Counted from the first letter of the stretch, positions 43,750 to 56,538 are shown. The stretch: DNA of 64,000 bases from Agapanthus africanus (GCA_030015575.1 JASDDO010000006.1:383136137-383200136); one strand, 5' to 3'. The notes: generated by a model from the letters alone, not told the origin. Program-made: numbers and translations.

Positions 43750-45024
43750 GTGACATGTGTACAGGTAAGTCTGTCGACCTGAGATCGTCATTTGTCTCAT
43801 GTGAGTTCCAACTGTGCTTTGATTACTACACTACCACAGCTCAAATGAGTCGTGCAAACAGGTTTTAGTTGGGTACAGTCCCGAGCCGCATAGAGGCAGT
43901 GAGCAGATCGTCGGGGATTCATCTCTCCCAGTATTGAGGATTGCTATCGCGCGGTGCAAGGGTGGACATCACCAGAAATCCTTGGCCAAGGTAGTCGAGA
44001 ATTACTGATTTGGATCAGTAGTTTCTCAGTGGGTGATGGGCTTCATACCGACACGAAATATCGCGTTATTAGGGGTCTGATTTTATCCACCCCCTAGACT
44101 CGATATGCGATACTCTTAGACGAACATACCGGACTGTACGGATATTGTCACTGACAGGCTCAGTAGAGGTTCGGATAAGTTTTCTCGTCGGCCTTCTTTT
44201 CGCTCAATACCTGGGTAGCCGTTACGTACAGCTAGTGACACTGACGTGCTTATGGTTAAACCCACTGCCAGTGTATTGACAAGCCTTTAGAGTCCCACAC
44301 AGAGGGTTTTCCTGGTTCTGGCGAAATGATATAGTAGCCGTATTGGATACGGGCAAGGTTCCGATCGAATGAGTGTACTAGTTACCCGGACTTTCGATCG
44401 GACGGTTGATAATATTAGCCGGCTCGGGTTTGAGCCGGATTATTAAATCAGGTATTAATTTAATAATTTACGTATATGTATTTCGATATGTATATTCTAG
44501 TATTATATTCTTTGTCTTATTCTATCTCTTCGGGTATTTGTATTTCGGTACGAGTACATGTATGTATATACAGTAGAATGTAATCTGTATTTTTTACAGA
44601 TAACATTCTAGAAGGTGGACACCTTATTTAGTTTTTATCCATTTATTATTAAATGGAAATGAGGTGTAAAGGTTGAGAAAGGGGAGTATGGTGAGAACCA
44701 TGCTTGCATAGTATGCATAAATAAATTATTAATTCGTTTGTGCAAACTATTCAAGCATGGGCTTGATTTTAAAATGAAAGGAAATGTTTTACAAAATCAA
44801 GCATGCTCATTTTCTCTCACATGGTTGGCACATTATTTTTGAGATGGGATTTTCTTCACCTCACCATCATGCTTCACTCCCTCTCTAGTTTTTCATGAGC
44901 TCCTCCACCTTCAATCTCAACCTTCTCTCTACAATCTTATGAGTTAAGGATCAAGGAGGTGAGATAAATAAATATATGGATCCATTCACTACAACCTATG
45001 AACTTTAGATTAGCAACCTAAAGC
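43750..45024 (+). repeat. Outer copia 3' LTR, second piece
   Basis: It begins with the right copy of GTGAC and continues the LTR that stops at 34105. It matches 26278-27500 closely and ends at about 45024, where sequence of the E3 LTR family starts. Confidence 0.85.
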
Positions 45025-45138
45025 CCTTTGGCCTACCCCACCCCCTACACTGTTTAAATTCTCTGCAATTAACCAGAGAATTAAAATACCCCCTTTTTAA
45101 TCCTTTTTAATGCAAATTTAAATGCATTTTTATCACAC
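45025..45138 (+). repeat. E3 5' LTR, piece left of E5
   Basis: It matches 58556-58670 (for example 'ctacactgtttaaattctctg' and 'ccagagaattaaaatacccc'). It ends with CACAC, the E5 target. Confidence 0.85.
45134..45138. repeat. Target-site duplication of E5 (left copy)
   Basis: CACAC precedes E5; the right copy is at 54911-54915. Confidence 0.9.
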
Positions 45139-47291
45139 TGTCATGCCCCGCTTCCCAAAATACGGAATATGAGGGGTTGACAAGGCCAGCCATGCTCCTA
45201 CGGTCAAGGAAATATCCTGCCGTAGTCACACTTCGGCTTCTAGCTTTACGTGGTAATCAGTAAACAATGCGCAGGTAATGAGAAATGCAGTAACTGAAAC
45301 AAAACAAATACAAAGAACTGACCTGATGGAGGTAAAAAGAGTATAACTCTGGATAGCTGATCAAGATGTCCGCGATGTACGTCTAGTCCTGGTCCAGGCT
45401 AGATCCACTCCTCACTCTGAGCATGCATACGCAGGTCGTCTGAGCGACACGATAGCAAAATATATATGTATATATGCAGTTGTTACTCGAACAGTGATAA
45501 TAAATATACAACAGTAAATCAAGACAGCAAAGATGTAAACATGGAGTAACCAATGCAGTGTCTAATAGATCAGGTGAACAGTAAAAGCAGTAAACTAGTA
45601 TGCCAGGTATGTCAACACAGTAAGTAATGTATATCAATGCCATTATCCTTATCATTCTCTAAGTCTCACTGTACAGGTCACTAAGCCTATCGTCAGTCCA
45701 AGTGTGAGAGTCAACCACTCGTGAGTGTCCTCCACCCAAGAGTAGGACCCAAGGGCAAGGGACCACGGGCCCAACATATAACTCACGGTAATAATCATGT
45801 ACCCTGTAAATCTCCATATATATAAGACGGCATGGGACTCCCGAGATTCTGTTGAACTCACACTCAAACTACCCCACACCCCGTGGTCTATATCAAACGC
45901 CAACCATAACCTCAAATACCGGTCGGTCCATGACAAGTCTGCGCGAGAACTGGAGACAAGATCTCCATCAAGCACGTCCCGACTAATACCCAAGATAAAT
46001 GGCAGTGTCTGGTGTCTTATCTGTGACACCCATGCGAGAGCTTCCATAAGTGTCCCATACCACTTTTAGTCACACTTACACGCGTCCCACAGACGTCGAC
46101 AATGCAATAGAATAATAGGGTTCACTGATTGTGTACAAGTACGTGTCACTTTCACTTATTCACTCATGCACGAACACTAACGTACTCGCCACAATCATCA
46201 CTAATACCTAACACTGGGTAATGCACATGATCACTAGGTTATCAATGCAGTGACATATGTATGATATGATGAGGAAACAGTATGTAAAGCATGATTAAGA
46301 TGTCGTAAATCAGTACTCTACCACTTGCATAATTTATCATAAATCATACATGTATAGTTTAGCGAAACAATGAATTGGGAATAAATAGTATGTTTGATTA
46401 TCTATCCAGCGAATTTGGTTTCACGTCAATCGGGTTTCAGGATCATTAGTTATGGCCATTTCATTTTAAGCGTTCACGGCTGGAAATCCGGTTTCAGAAT
46501 CGGAAGTCCGTTTCGCAACGCATTTTAAACCCAATAGGAATCAGAATTTAGCGACGCTACAGTTGAATGATATCTAGGTTTTTCAATAAGGTTTTCAACG
46601 CAATAGACGGATTCTCAATCACATCTATACATCAGGAGTTATACACTGTTCAATACTAGTATGTCAATTCTGATTCTCTTGGGACTGTTATACGTCCCGA
46701 TCTTTTAAATTACAGATTAAATAGAAAACGATGACGAAACAGAATAAAAACACTTGTGTTATCTAGATAACAGATTCACCTTTAATAAACAGTGGAGTTC
46801 CGCAACATACGAGTTAAGGAAACAAGGTGGTACCCATTACGGGACAGTAAGCAATAATCAGAGTCGCTCTGGACTGCAGTCCAGAGTCGCACTCCGAACT
46901 AAATATCGTCACAATATAAGTACAGAAACCATTAGAAACTTGCATAGGGTTATAGTCCGTCGAGTCGGATTCGATTTAAGCCCTCGAACGCATCATTCCA
47001 GTATGTACATAATTTACGGTGATTTTAACCATTTTCAGATACGAGAAATTTCTAGTTTTACGGGTATACTTGGGGTTATTCGTTATAGTCACTAACAGTC
47101 GTATTATCCAGTGAAATTTATACATAGTATTCAAAATAACATGGGCCAGCAAATGCCCTCATGTTCCGTCAATTTAAATGAGGATTTCCACTGAGATCAT
47201 GCAACGAACACTTGCGTCATATAATTTATCGAGAAATGTAAATTTGTAATCTATACGATCTAAGTTTGTAACACGAAAATATTAGCATGTA

Positions 47292-47308
47292 GCAAGTAAA
47301 ATACTTGC
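47292..47308 (-). other. Conserved GCAAGT/ACTTGC hairpin in E5 3' LTR
   Basis: On the minus strand CCAGGCAAGTATTTTACTTGC. The left arm is in the context CAGGCAAGT, a GC-type splice-donor match. The right LTR has the same at 53646-53662. Confidence 0.5.
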
Positions 47309-47468
47309 CTGGAGACGTTCTGGCGATGCACGGCAGCGGCAACGGCGATCTCTGTAGGTGTTCGACGAAATGCCGGGGTCGACCGCGGCGGCTAGGGATG
47401 CAGTGAGAGGGTGTCGGGGCTGGGGGTCGCTGGTGCTGTCGAGGCCGATGGAGAGGGATTGCAGAGGG

Positions 47469-47727
47469 AGAGAGAGAGAGAGTTAGAGTTAGACAGAGAG
47501 AGAGAGAGAGAAAGAGAATCAGAGGGAGAGATGTAGAGATTGAGAGAGAGAGAGAATTAGAGGGAGAGAGAGAGACACAGAAAGAGGGGGGAGACAGAGA
47601 GGGAGAGAGACTCAGAGAGAGGGGGGAGACAGAGAGAGATGTAGAGAGAGAGAGAGAGAGAGAGTTAGACAGAGGTTGAGAGAGAGAGAGAGAGAGAAAG
47701 AGAGAATCAGATAGAGAGAGAGAAGGA
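47469..47727. repeat. GA-rich simple repeat in E5 3' LTR
   Basis: A run of (GA)n with GTTAGA, ATCAGAG and GGGGGAGACAGA variants. It is CT-rich in the element's own sense. The 5' LTR counterpart (53817-54062) differs in repeat number. Confidence 0.9.
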
Positions 47728-48600
47728 GGGCTTGGTGGTGGTGAGGAGGTGGTGCTCGGGTCGACGAGGCGGCTCGGGGCAGTGGGGAGCTCGTCGGCGT
47801 CGTCGGGGTGCAGGCGGTGGCCGTGGACGGGTGCAATGAGGGTGGTGGTCGGTGGGTTCGGCCGGGGTTGAGGGGAGAGAAAGAGGGTGATGGGTTTAGG
47901 TGAGGAGAGAGGAGGAGTCGAAGGTAGCTAGGACGTGGAGGCGACGACGAGGTCGTCGGCGACGATGGAAGAAGATGGCGAGGTCGGGGCTGTGGGTTCG
48001 AGTGTGCAGGGATCAGCGTTCTGGGGTGTGGGGTGATGGCGGTCGTGGTGTCGGGAGGAGGAGGAGAGAGGTGAAGAGAATGAAGGCGAGGAGGCGCTGG
48101 TCGACGACGTAGGGGTGAACATCGGCGACTAGGGCAGGCGAGGGCGCGGCTGTGACAGAGGAGGTGGGTGTGTAAGTGGAGAAAGGTCTCGGGCTCGTGG
48201 TGTGAGGGGGTGAAGGGAGAGGGGACGAGGGGTGCGCGTCGTGGGGTAACACGCGCGAGCGTGGGCGTGGGCGTGGGCGTGGGGTGCGGCGAAGTGAGCG
48301 GGAGGAAAACTAGCCGTTGGGGAAGAAGAAAGGATGAAGCGGGTCGGGTCGGGTCAGGAGATGCGGGTCGGGTACGGGCTGAGCGGGCTGCTGGGATTGG
48401 GCTTGGGCCAGAGAAAGGTTTAAATTAAATTCTTTTATTGTTAAATTCTTGGGCTGATGAAGAAGTGTGGGCCGGGTTTTAAGAAAAAGAATTAAGGGGT
48501 TTTGGGTTTAATAAAATTTAAATAAATAAATAATTATAAATAAATTTTATACGTGAAAAAGAAATACAAATATTGGTATAAAAAGGGGCTGGGTATTACA

Positions 48601-49857
48601 TCATACCACCCTTACAAAAATTTCGTCCTCGAAATTTAAAATAAACGATAAGTTATAAAATCATAAGCGAAAGCTACTATATCGCAAACTAACACATAAT
48701 GATTTACTTGAAATAGGCAGATGAAGAAATTTAAAGATTTATATATGTAAGGACAATCTACAAAAAGGATAGGTCTAAATAAGTAGAAGGCAGGAACAAC
48801 TACAAGGGCAAACTACATGTATACGGGAATATAAATAACAATAACGAACAATAATATTCGAGGCGTGCTCGATAAAATCGAAACCCAAATATATGCACAT
48901 ATAAGTATAACGAAAGTAGCACAGCAGAAATAATAAGTATATGGCCCAACCATTTATAATAGTAACCATAGACACAATACCCGGAAATAAAGTAACGACA
49001 ATAAAATAGTGAAGGATTTGTCGGTTGGTTAAAACATTTTAGGATAATGTATCGATCAAATAGTTTTAAAATAACTTAGAAAACCCACATAGTGAAAATA
49101 AGAAACATGAAACGAAAACATGCGCGATGTAAGGTTGTGCTACCGAAAATAATGGGAAAGCTAGTAGTGGTGTACTTGAAATGCGTAAAATGGGGATAGT
49201 CAATAAAACGCACTCTTCGATAAATACAAAATAATGAAAACCAAATTTCGAATAATAATGTCCCTAAATATAGTTAGGGTAACAGAGAAAAACACAAATA
49301 TGTATAGGGCTGGTTAGGGTAGGGATTACAATGGAGTGTGGCTCATACAAAAGGTCGGAGTGTGACGGCTTTAGACTGAAGGTCGAAGAGATTGGGGTCG
49401 GGTCAGCACAGAAAGTAAGGGTGAGCGGCAAAGGGCTACAAGGGAAAAAATGTATGGGGAGGATAACGGTCGATACATCATGTGAAAAAAATCTGAAGGG
49501 TCAGCTAACTCGGAAATTTTACTATCAATTTCCCCTCCCAGAAGGATCCCAAACGAGGCATACACGAAGGATGAAGGGTGGCCCATTCCAAAGATCAGGG
49601 TGCGGTACTTTTTAATCGAAGCGAGGGTTAAAACAATACAAGGAGTAGGGGTGGACGGTCAGGGATCTCAGCAGGAAAATAAATGTATATGAGAAATAAT
49701 CAAGCATTAAGTGAACCAAGAAGATCGAAAGATTAGTGAACTCAGCAATTTATTTCATTCCAGAAAATTCTAAACAAAGCATTCTCAAAGACGAAAGGTG
49801 GCCCTAAACTATACACAGATTTATTTGGCCAGAGAAGACAACAGCTAAAAAATCCTG
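48601..49857 (-). other. E5 3' internal region, no gene seen
   Basis: Next to the 3' LTR on the minus strand is a polypurine-type tract (AAGGGTGGTATGA) preceded by the lineage block TTTCGAGGACGAAATTTTTG. The remaining 1.2 kb is AT-rich and shows no RT, RNase H or integrase motif and no convincing frame. Confidence 0.7.
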
Positions 49858-50328
49858 TCAGTCGCGGTTGTAGAGGTTCAGCAGATTGCGGTAGGCTCGC
49901 GTGCTCAGGTAGGGACGTCCATTTCCATAGCGCCTCGCAGGGACCGCCATTGGGAGTTCTTCCACCGCAGGGCCTTGTTCTTCTGGTCCTTCATCCTCGG
50001 CTGGAGCTTCTTCATCGAGGCCTGCTTCCATGTGATTCTCTTCTTCTGGATCCTCTCCCATGGGATTTTCCTCCACTAGATTTCCTTCTATCGGGTCTTC
50101 CTCGGGATCTTCCTCTATCGGGTTCTCTTCAGGGTCTCCTTCCTCTTCGTCGGAATCGCCTATCATGTCAACCTCTGGGGCGGCGGCTCCTTCGTCCTCG
50201 GAATCGTTGTTTCCGAAAATGACCTGGAGACCGTTGATCTCATCGTCAAAACTCATCAGCGTGCGGTCTAAGGAAACGCATGACTGTGCATCCTCATCTA
50301 GATGCGGCGCTGCTCCAGGGTGGGCCAT
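49858..50328 (-). CDS. E5 acidic ORF of unknown function
   Basis: About 156 residues on the minus strand. I start it at the ATG of MAHPGAAPHLDEDAQ (50328) because a pyrimidine-AG stretch (TTCTTTCTTTTCAG) lies just before it; the frame is open farther upstream to 50490. The middle is a low-complexity acidic run of E, D, P and N repeats (DPEENPIEEDPEEDPIEG). The C-terminus is basic and aromatic (ARRYGNGRPYLSTRAYRNLL). No match to gag, protease, RT, integrase or envelope is recognised. It occupies the position pol would have. Function unknown. Confidence 0.55.
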   Translation of the reverse strand: MAHPGAAPHLDEDAQSCVSLDRTLMSFDDEINGLQVIFGNNDSEDEGAAAPEVDMIGDSDEEEGDPEENPIEEDPEEDPIEGNLVEENPMGEDPEEENHMEAGLDEEAPAEDEGPEEQGPAVEELPMAVPARRYGNGRPYLSTRAYRNLLNLYNRD

Positions 50329-50708
50329 GACCTGAAAAGAAAGAATCATGATTAGACAGTGGAACACATCAAGAAAATAGCTAAGGGTACGGACTATAGG
50401 AAGATATGCGGTGGGCAGGAACTGAAAAATCAGAAAAATGCTGGGGTAATGAATAGTATAAATAAGGGGAAAAGCAAGAGAATGATACATATATTACGAT
50501 TCAAAGTTTTTATTGCATTCAACTAAAAGTTCGACGGATACAAGATTTCAAACGAAAAGAAATATTTATAAGAGGATGACAACATTTTATTAAAAGCAGA
50601 AAACGTGATAACTCTTCTTCGATTATTAGGCCGCTGCATTCTTGTCACGCGAGTTGAATCCTGCGCTGGGTCCGCCTTATCCTCGAAGTTCGAACTACGC
50701 AATAATCA

Positions 50709-51122
50709 TCACTTGGCAGAAGTGGAGAGTGTGAACGAGTCTCCTCCTTGTAGCTCCTTCCTATTAGGGCAACCGTTGATAAGATGTTCATTGGATCCGC
50801 AAATCAGGCATTTCCCTTGGGCGCGGCGACAATCCCTCTGAAGATGTCCTGGTCTCCTGCAGTACCCACAACATTGGGTCTTCTGCTGCTTCTGTCTCCG
50901 GGGAACAAATGGGCGCTTCATCATCTTCTCTTTTCCTCGTCTAACAGAGATCCATTTACGATTGGAGGCTCCCGCTGGTGCCTGATTCACCTTCCTTCTC
51001 AGTCCTTCAGCTAACAAGTCGTTTGTTCGCTCCTGGGCTTCCCTCAGACCTTGCGGTACACTCAGAATCTCAGCTGTCTAATTCTGGGGTGTGGGGATAG
51101 AGAAAGAGTCGTTGGACGACAT
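50709..51122 (-). CDS. gag: E5 short gag-type region (fossil)
   Basis: It starts at an ATG (MSSNDSFSIPTPQ) that follows TTGTTTCAGGATC. A basic segment (LRRKVNQAPAGASNRKW) leads to two CCHC knuckles, CGYCRRPGHLQRDC and CLICGSNEHLINGC. The capsid portion usual for Tekay gag is not seen. In the family the knuckles bind element RNA. Part of a broken or non-autonomous element. Confidence 0.7.
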
Positions 51123-51462
51123 GATCCTGAAACAATAATTTTGAGGACGATATAAGAATCAAAATATAATATGGATTGGGCAAGGAATCAAGAACATCGG
51201 ATGTGATGAAATTCATTACAAGTGGAAATCAACTGTAGGATTCTAAGTCACTTAAACAGAGTACGGTAGTGTAACTATGATGTAGTTCGCAATTACAACC
51301 ACGTAACCTTGCCAAGTCACCCGAAACCCTAGCGAATGGATAGCAGAACACACAATGTGAATATGGATCACGAATAACAAGTTTACAACCTAGACCGAGA
51401 GATGTCTTAGATTGTCAAGCTATACACGGAAAACTGCAATCCCAATCGAAGCAAAACCTGTT

Positions 51463-51473
51463 CTCTGATACCA
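51463..51473 (-). other. E5 primer-binding site
   Basis: On the minus strand TGGTATCAGAG, ten bases after the 5' LTR end. It is complementary to initiator tRNA-Met. Confidence 0.85.
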
Positions 51474-51482
51474 ACAAAACCA

Positions 51483-54400
51483 TGTCACGCCCCGCTTTCC
51501 AAAATACGGAATACGAGGGGTTGACAAGGCCAGCCATGCTCCTACGGTCAAGGAAATATCCTGCCGTAGTCACACTTCGGCTTCTAGCTTTACGTGGTAA
51601 TCAGTAAACAATGCGCAGGTAATGAGAAATGCAGTAACTGAAACAAAACAAATACAAAGAACTAACCTGATGGAGGTAAAAAGAGTATAACTCTGGATAG
51701 CTGATCAAGATGTCCGCGATGTACGTCTAGTCCTGGTCCAGGCTAGATCCACTCCTCACTCTGAGCATGCATACTCAGGTCGTCAGAGCGACACGATAGC
51801 AATATATATATGTATATATGCAGTTGTAACTCGAATAGTGATAATAAATATATAACAGTAAATCAAGACAGGAAAGATGTAAACATGGAGTAACCAATGC
51901 AGTGTCTAATAGATCAGGTGAACAGTAAAAGCAGTAAACTAGTATGCCAGGTATGTCAACACAGTAAGTAATATATATCAATGCCATTATCCTTATCAGT
52001 CTCTAAGTCTCACTGTACAGGTCACTAAGCCTATCGTCAGTTCAAGTGTGAGAGTCAACCACTCGCGAGTGTCCTCCACCCAAGGGTAGGACCCAAGGGC
52101 AAGGGACCACGGGCCCAACATATAACTCACGGTAATAATCATGTACCCTGTAAATCTCCATATATCTCCATATATATAAGCCGGCATGGGACTCCCGAGA
52201 TTCTGTTGAACTCACACTCAAACTACCCCACACCCCGTGGTCTACATCAAACGCCAACCATAACCTCAAATACCGGTCGGTCCATGACAAGTCTGCGCGA
52301 GAACTGGAGACAGGATCTCCATCAAGCACGTCCCGACTAATACCCAAGATAAATGGCAGTGTCTGGTGTCTTATCTGTGACACCCATGCGAGAGCTTCCA
52401 TAAGTGTCCCATACCACTTATAGTCACACTTACACGCGTCCCACAGACGTCGACAATGCAATGGAATAATAGGGTTCACTGATTGTGTACAAGTACGTGT
52501 CACTTTCACTTATTCACTCATGCACGAACACTAACGTACTTGCCACAATCATCACTAATACCTAACACTGGGTAATGCACATGATCACTAGGTTATCAAT
52601 GCAGTGACATATGTATTATATGATGAGGAAACAGTATGTAAAGCATGATTAAGATGTCGTAAATCAGTATTCTACCACTTGGATAATTTATCATAAATAA
52701 TACGTGTACAGTTTAGCAAAACAATGAACAGGGAATAAATAGTATGTTTGATTATCTATCCAGAGAATTTGGTTTCACGTCAATCGAGTTTCAGGATCAT
52801 TAGTTATGGCCATTTCATTTTAAGCGTTCACGGCTGGAAATCCGGTTTCAGAATCGGAAGTCCGTTTCGCAACGCATTTTAACCCCAATAGGGATCAGAA
52901 TTTAGCGATGCTAAAGTAGAATGATATCTAGGGTTTTCAATAAGGTTTTCAACGCAACAGACGGATTCTCAATCGCGTCTCTACGTCAGTAGTTATACAC
53001 TGTTCAATACTAGTATGTCAATTCTGATTCTGTTGGGACTGTTATACGTCCCGATCTTTTAAATTACAGATTAAATAGCAAACGATGACGAAACAGAATG
53101 AAACCACTTGTGTTATCTAGATAATAGATTCACCTTTAATAAACAGTGGAGTTCCGCAACATACGAGTTAAGGAAACAAGGTGGTACCCATTACGGGACA
53201 GTAAGCAATAATCAGAGTCGCTCTGGACTGCAGTCCAGAGTCGCACTCCGAACTAAATATCGTCACAATATAAGTACAGAAACCATTAGAAACTTATATA
53301 GGGTTATAGTCCGTCGAGTCGTCTTCTATTTAAGCCCTCGAACGCATCATTCCAGTATGTACATAATTTACGGTGATTTTAACCATTTTCAGATACGAGA
53401 AATTTCTAGTTTTACGGGTATACTTGGGGTTATTCGTTATAGTCACTAACAGTCGTATTATCCAGTGAAATTTATACATAGTATTCAAAATAACATGGGC
53501 CAGCAAATTCCCTCATGTTCCGTCAATTTAAATGAGGATTTCCATTGAGATCATGCATCGAACACTTGCGTCATATAATTTATCGAGAAATGTAAATTTG
53601 TAATCTATACGATCTAAGTTTGTAACACGAAAATATTAGCATGTAGCAAGTAAAATACTTGCCTGGAGACGTTCTGGCGATGCACGGCAGCGGCAACGGC
53701 GATCTCTGTAGGTGTTCGACGAAATGCCGGGGCTCGACCGCGGCGGCTAGGGATGCAGTGAGAGGGTGTCGGGGCTGGGGGTCGCTGGTGCTGTCGAGGC
53801 CGATGGAGAGGGATTGCAGAGGGAGAGAGAGAGAGATTTAGAGAGAGAGAGTTAGAGTTAGACAGAGAGAGAGAGAGAGAAAGAGAATCAGAGGGAGAGA
53901 TGTAGAGATTGAGAGAGAGAGAGAATTAAAGGGGGGAGAGAGACACAGAGAGAGAGGGGGGAGACAGAGAGAGAGATGTAGAGAGAGAGAGAGAGAGAGA
54001 GAAGCAGGGAGTTAGACAGAGGTTGAGAGAGAGAGAGAGAATCAGAGAGAGAGAGAAGGAGGGCTTGGTGGTGGTGAGGAGGTGGTGGTGAGGAGGTGGT
54101 GCTCGGATCGACGAGGCGGCTCGGGGCAGTAGGGAGCTCGTCGGCGTCGTCGGGGTGCAGGCGGTGGCCGTGGACGGGTGCAATGAAGGTGGTGGTCGGT
54201 GGGTTCGGCCGGGGTTGAGGGGAGAGAAAGAGGGTGATGGGTTTAGGTGAGGAGAGAGGAGGAGTCGAAGGTAGCTAGGACGTGGAGGCGACGACGAGGT
54301 CGTCGGCGACGATGGAAGAAGATCGCGAGGTCGGGGCTGTGGGTTCGAGTGTGCAGGGATCAGCGTTCTGGGGTGTGGGGTGATGGCGATCCTGGTGTTG

Positions 54401-54910
54401 GGAGGAGGAGGAGAGAGGTGAAGAGAATGAAGGCAAGGAGGCGCTAGTCGACGACGAAGGGGTGAACGTCGGTGACTAGGGCAGGCGAGGGCGCAGCTGT
54501 GACAGAGGAGGTGGGTGTGTGGGTGGAGAAAGGTCTCGGGCTCGTGGTGTGAGGGGGTGAAGGGAGAGGGGACGAGGGGTGCGCGTCGTGGGGTAACGCG
54601 CGTGGGCGTGGGGTGCGGCGAAGTGAGCGGGAGGAAAACTAGCCGTTGGGGAAGAAGAAAGGATGAAGCGGGTCGGGTCGGGTACGGGCTGAGCGTGCTG
54701 CTGGGATTGGGCTTGGGCCAGAGAAAGGTTTAAATTAAAGTCTTTTATTGTTAAATTCTTGGGCTGATGATGAATTGTGGGCCGGGTTTTAAGAAAAAGA
54801 ATTAAAGGGTTTTTGGTTTAATAAAATTTAAATAAATTAATAATTATAAATAAATTTTATAGGTGAAAAAGAAATACTAATATTGGTATAAAAGGGGGCT
54901 GGGTATTACA
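51483..54910 (-). repeat. E5 5' LTR
   Basis: It pairs with 45139-48600. It has the same GC-rich segment, GA tract (53817-54062) and hairpin (53646-53662). It is followed on the plus strand by the right copy of CACAC. Confidence 0.95.
53646..53662 (-). other. Conserved GCAAGT/ACTTGC hairpin in E5 5' LTR
   Basis: Identical to the 47292-47308 copy. Confidence 0.5.
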
Positions 54911-56538
54911 CACACCCTAACCCTAATTTGTCCTATAAATACCCACTCTAATTTTACACCCCTTCACACTGATTATCGCACATTCTCGGGCCTAGTAGAG
55001 TGAGATGCAGACTTCCGCAAGGAGCATACGATCTCGAAAGATTTTTAAAACATTTTTCTTTAGAAAATGTGATTTCTATTATAAATAAAACTTATATTTT
55101 TAATAAATATATATATATATGTAATTAATATCAAAATATCTATTTTTAATATTTATAATATTCCACATTTCCAAAATTCAAGTAAAACATTCAATTTACA
55201 AGAAAATACCATACAATTCCAATATTTCAAATAAATACCTTATACTTTAAAACTAGGTCATATTCACTAGAAATTTCACGTTGAATAAAATAAATATCTA
55301 TGAAAACTCTAAAGACTATAATTAAATACTTGAGGTATTTTTGAAAGTATAACAAAATTATTTTTGCATAAAACCCCCTCAACTTATACTAAATTACAAT
55401 AAGTACCCTAGTAAACATAGGTTTAAGCGGGACCAGTCTCTTAAGCCTCAGGGAGCCAGAGATATGGGTGCTTGCCTATTTAAGGTAGACAAATTAATAA
55501 ACGGTGTTATCAACACGGTAATTGTCTTTGAAAAAGACATAAATCCTGTCATTCATGTGCAGTAGTTGCCGATAGCACCAGAACATAATTCAGGACTTCA
55601 ATTTCTTTTTTAATTGTCTGACTCAGACTGAATCTCAATATAATCAATCTGACTTGGATATCATTCAAGTATCAAATTACAATTCAACATAAATCCATAT
55701 GTTCAATCTGTTCAATCTAATCAATCTATATTGACTGACCCGAACCATGGATATATTCCATTTACATGATCATCTATTATATCCGTTCCATTACTGATAT
55801 CATGGTTTTGGCAAGTCATCCGTCTATATTCAATATACAATACAAATAATACAACCAATACAATAATACACTATGGGGTTTATAAAGGGTAGACTGGTAC
55901 GGAATATGTTAAAGGTGGCGCGAGGTGGTCACTTAAGACGTAATTACATCCATACCGTTGTTCCGTGGTATTATTGACAGAGCCTTGTACTACGGGTTAC
56001 CAAAGTCCACGGTGTAAGTTGGACTCCTCTCGTATACATTGGCATCTTTTGTACCAAGCTACAAACAACTGCGCTAACATTATAATAAAACATTATAAAA
56101 CTATACTCTCTCTCTGTCTATTCTACTTCTCCCTCATCTTTGGGACTTACCGAGAGATTTTTTCGCTGACGACATTCTCTTTCTTCTTCTTTAGAATGTC
56201 GTCAGGTGTTTCGGACTCACTGGAGATCGAGCCCAGCAGCGAGGAATTGGACCAGTTTGCTGAAGATCCCGAGTTTTAGTTTCACTTGTACATTTCATTT
56301 CAGTAGTTCCATTTCTGTTATGCCGCTGTTTAGGCATTGCTTTTCATTCCATGTATTTACCTTTCAGATATATTGTAAAAAAGAATGTTTAATAAATAAA
56401 GTTGTTGTTTATTTACATCTTATCTCTTGTGTACTTTACTTTATATTATTTAGATACGCTTAGCGTGTTTACTTCTGAGTAAATACGTAGCGGCCACGTC
56501 GCATCCTCTTCCCGTATACTGGGAAGTGGGGCGTGACA
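54911..56538 (+). repeat. E3 5' LTR, piece right of E5
   Basis: It begins with CACAC and continues the LTR interrupted at 45138, with the TATA-type CCTATAAATACCC near 54930. It matches the 3' LTR at both ends but is shorter. It ends GGGAAGTGGGGCGTGACA. The micro-ORF is at 56196. Confidence 0.9.
56196..56279 (+). CDS. Micro-ORF of 27 codons in E3 5' LTR
   Basis: It begins MSSGVSDSLEIEP and ends EELDQFAEDPEF. It has the same length as in E2, with no insertion or deletion inside the frame, while the flanking LTR shows several. Confidence 0.35.
   Translation: MSSGVSDSLEIEPSSEELDQFAEDPEF

Larger units (their letters stand above)
26278..45024 (+). mobile_element. Outer Angela-like Ty1/copia element, old, interrupted
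   Basis: Parts are a partial 5' LTR (26278-27830), a primer site, a long leader, decayed pol traces and a 3' LTR whose two pieces (33608-34105 and 43750-45024) flank the inner copia. The leader matches that of the inner copia over about 2 kb. Pol is recognisable only by scattered similarity to the inner copia, so breaks are too many to count. This is the oldest readable element in the window. Confidence 0.8.
45139..48600 (-). repeat. E5 3' LTR
   Basis: It begins on the plus strand with TGTCATGCCCCGCTTCCC (the reverse of the Tekay-like end GGGAAGCGGGGCATGACA) and ends GGGTATTACA. It contains the conserved hairpin (47292-47308), a GA-rich tract (47469-47727) and a GC-rich segment (47730-48400) that forms long but compositionally biased frames on both strands. 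Confidence 0.95.
45139..54910 (-). mobile_element. E5: gag-carrying, pol-less Ty3/gypsy element, reverse strand
   Basis: A 9.8-kb element with 3.4-kb LTRs flanked by CACAC. Read on the minus strand, the order is 5' LTR (54910-51483), initiator tRNA-Met primer site, a short gag-type frame with two CCHC knuckles, an acidic ORF, about 1.2 kb without a gene, and the 3' LTR (48600-45139). The LTRs differ by only 3 of the first 155 bases, so it is young. No RT or integrase is present. This organisation resembles TR-GAG or LARD-type non-autonomous elements. At least one break in gag. Confidence 0.9.

Noticed and set aside
46754-47095. 113-residue frame repeated at 53108-53449
   Set aside because: It lies in the E5 LTR pair, antisense to the element; near-identity follows from LTR youth.
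47612-48428. Long arginine/glycine- and serine/proline-rich frames in GC-rich sequence
   Set aside because: They are open on both strands because of GC and GA bias; this is E5 LTR leader sequence.
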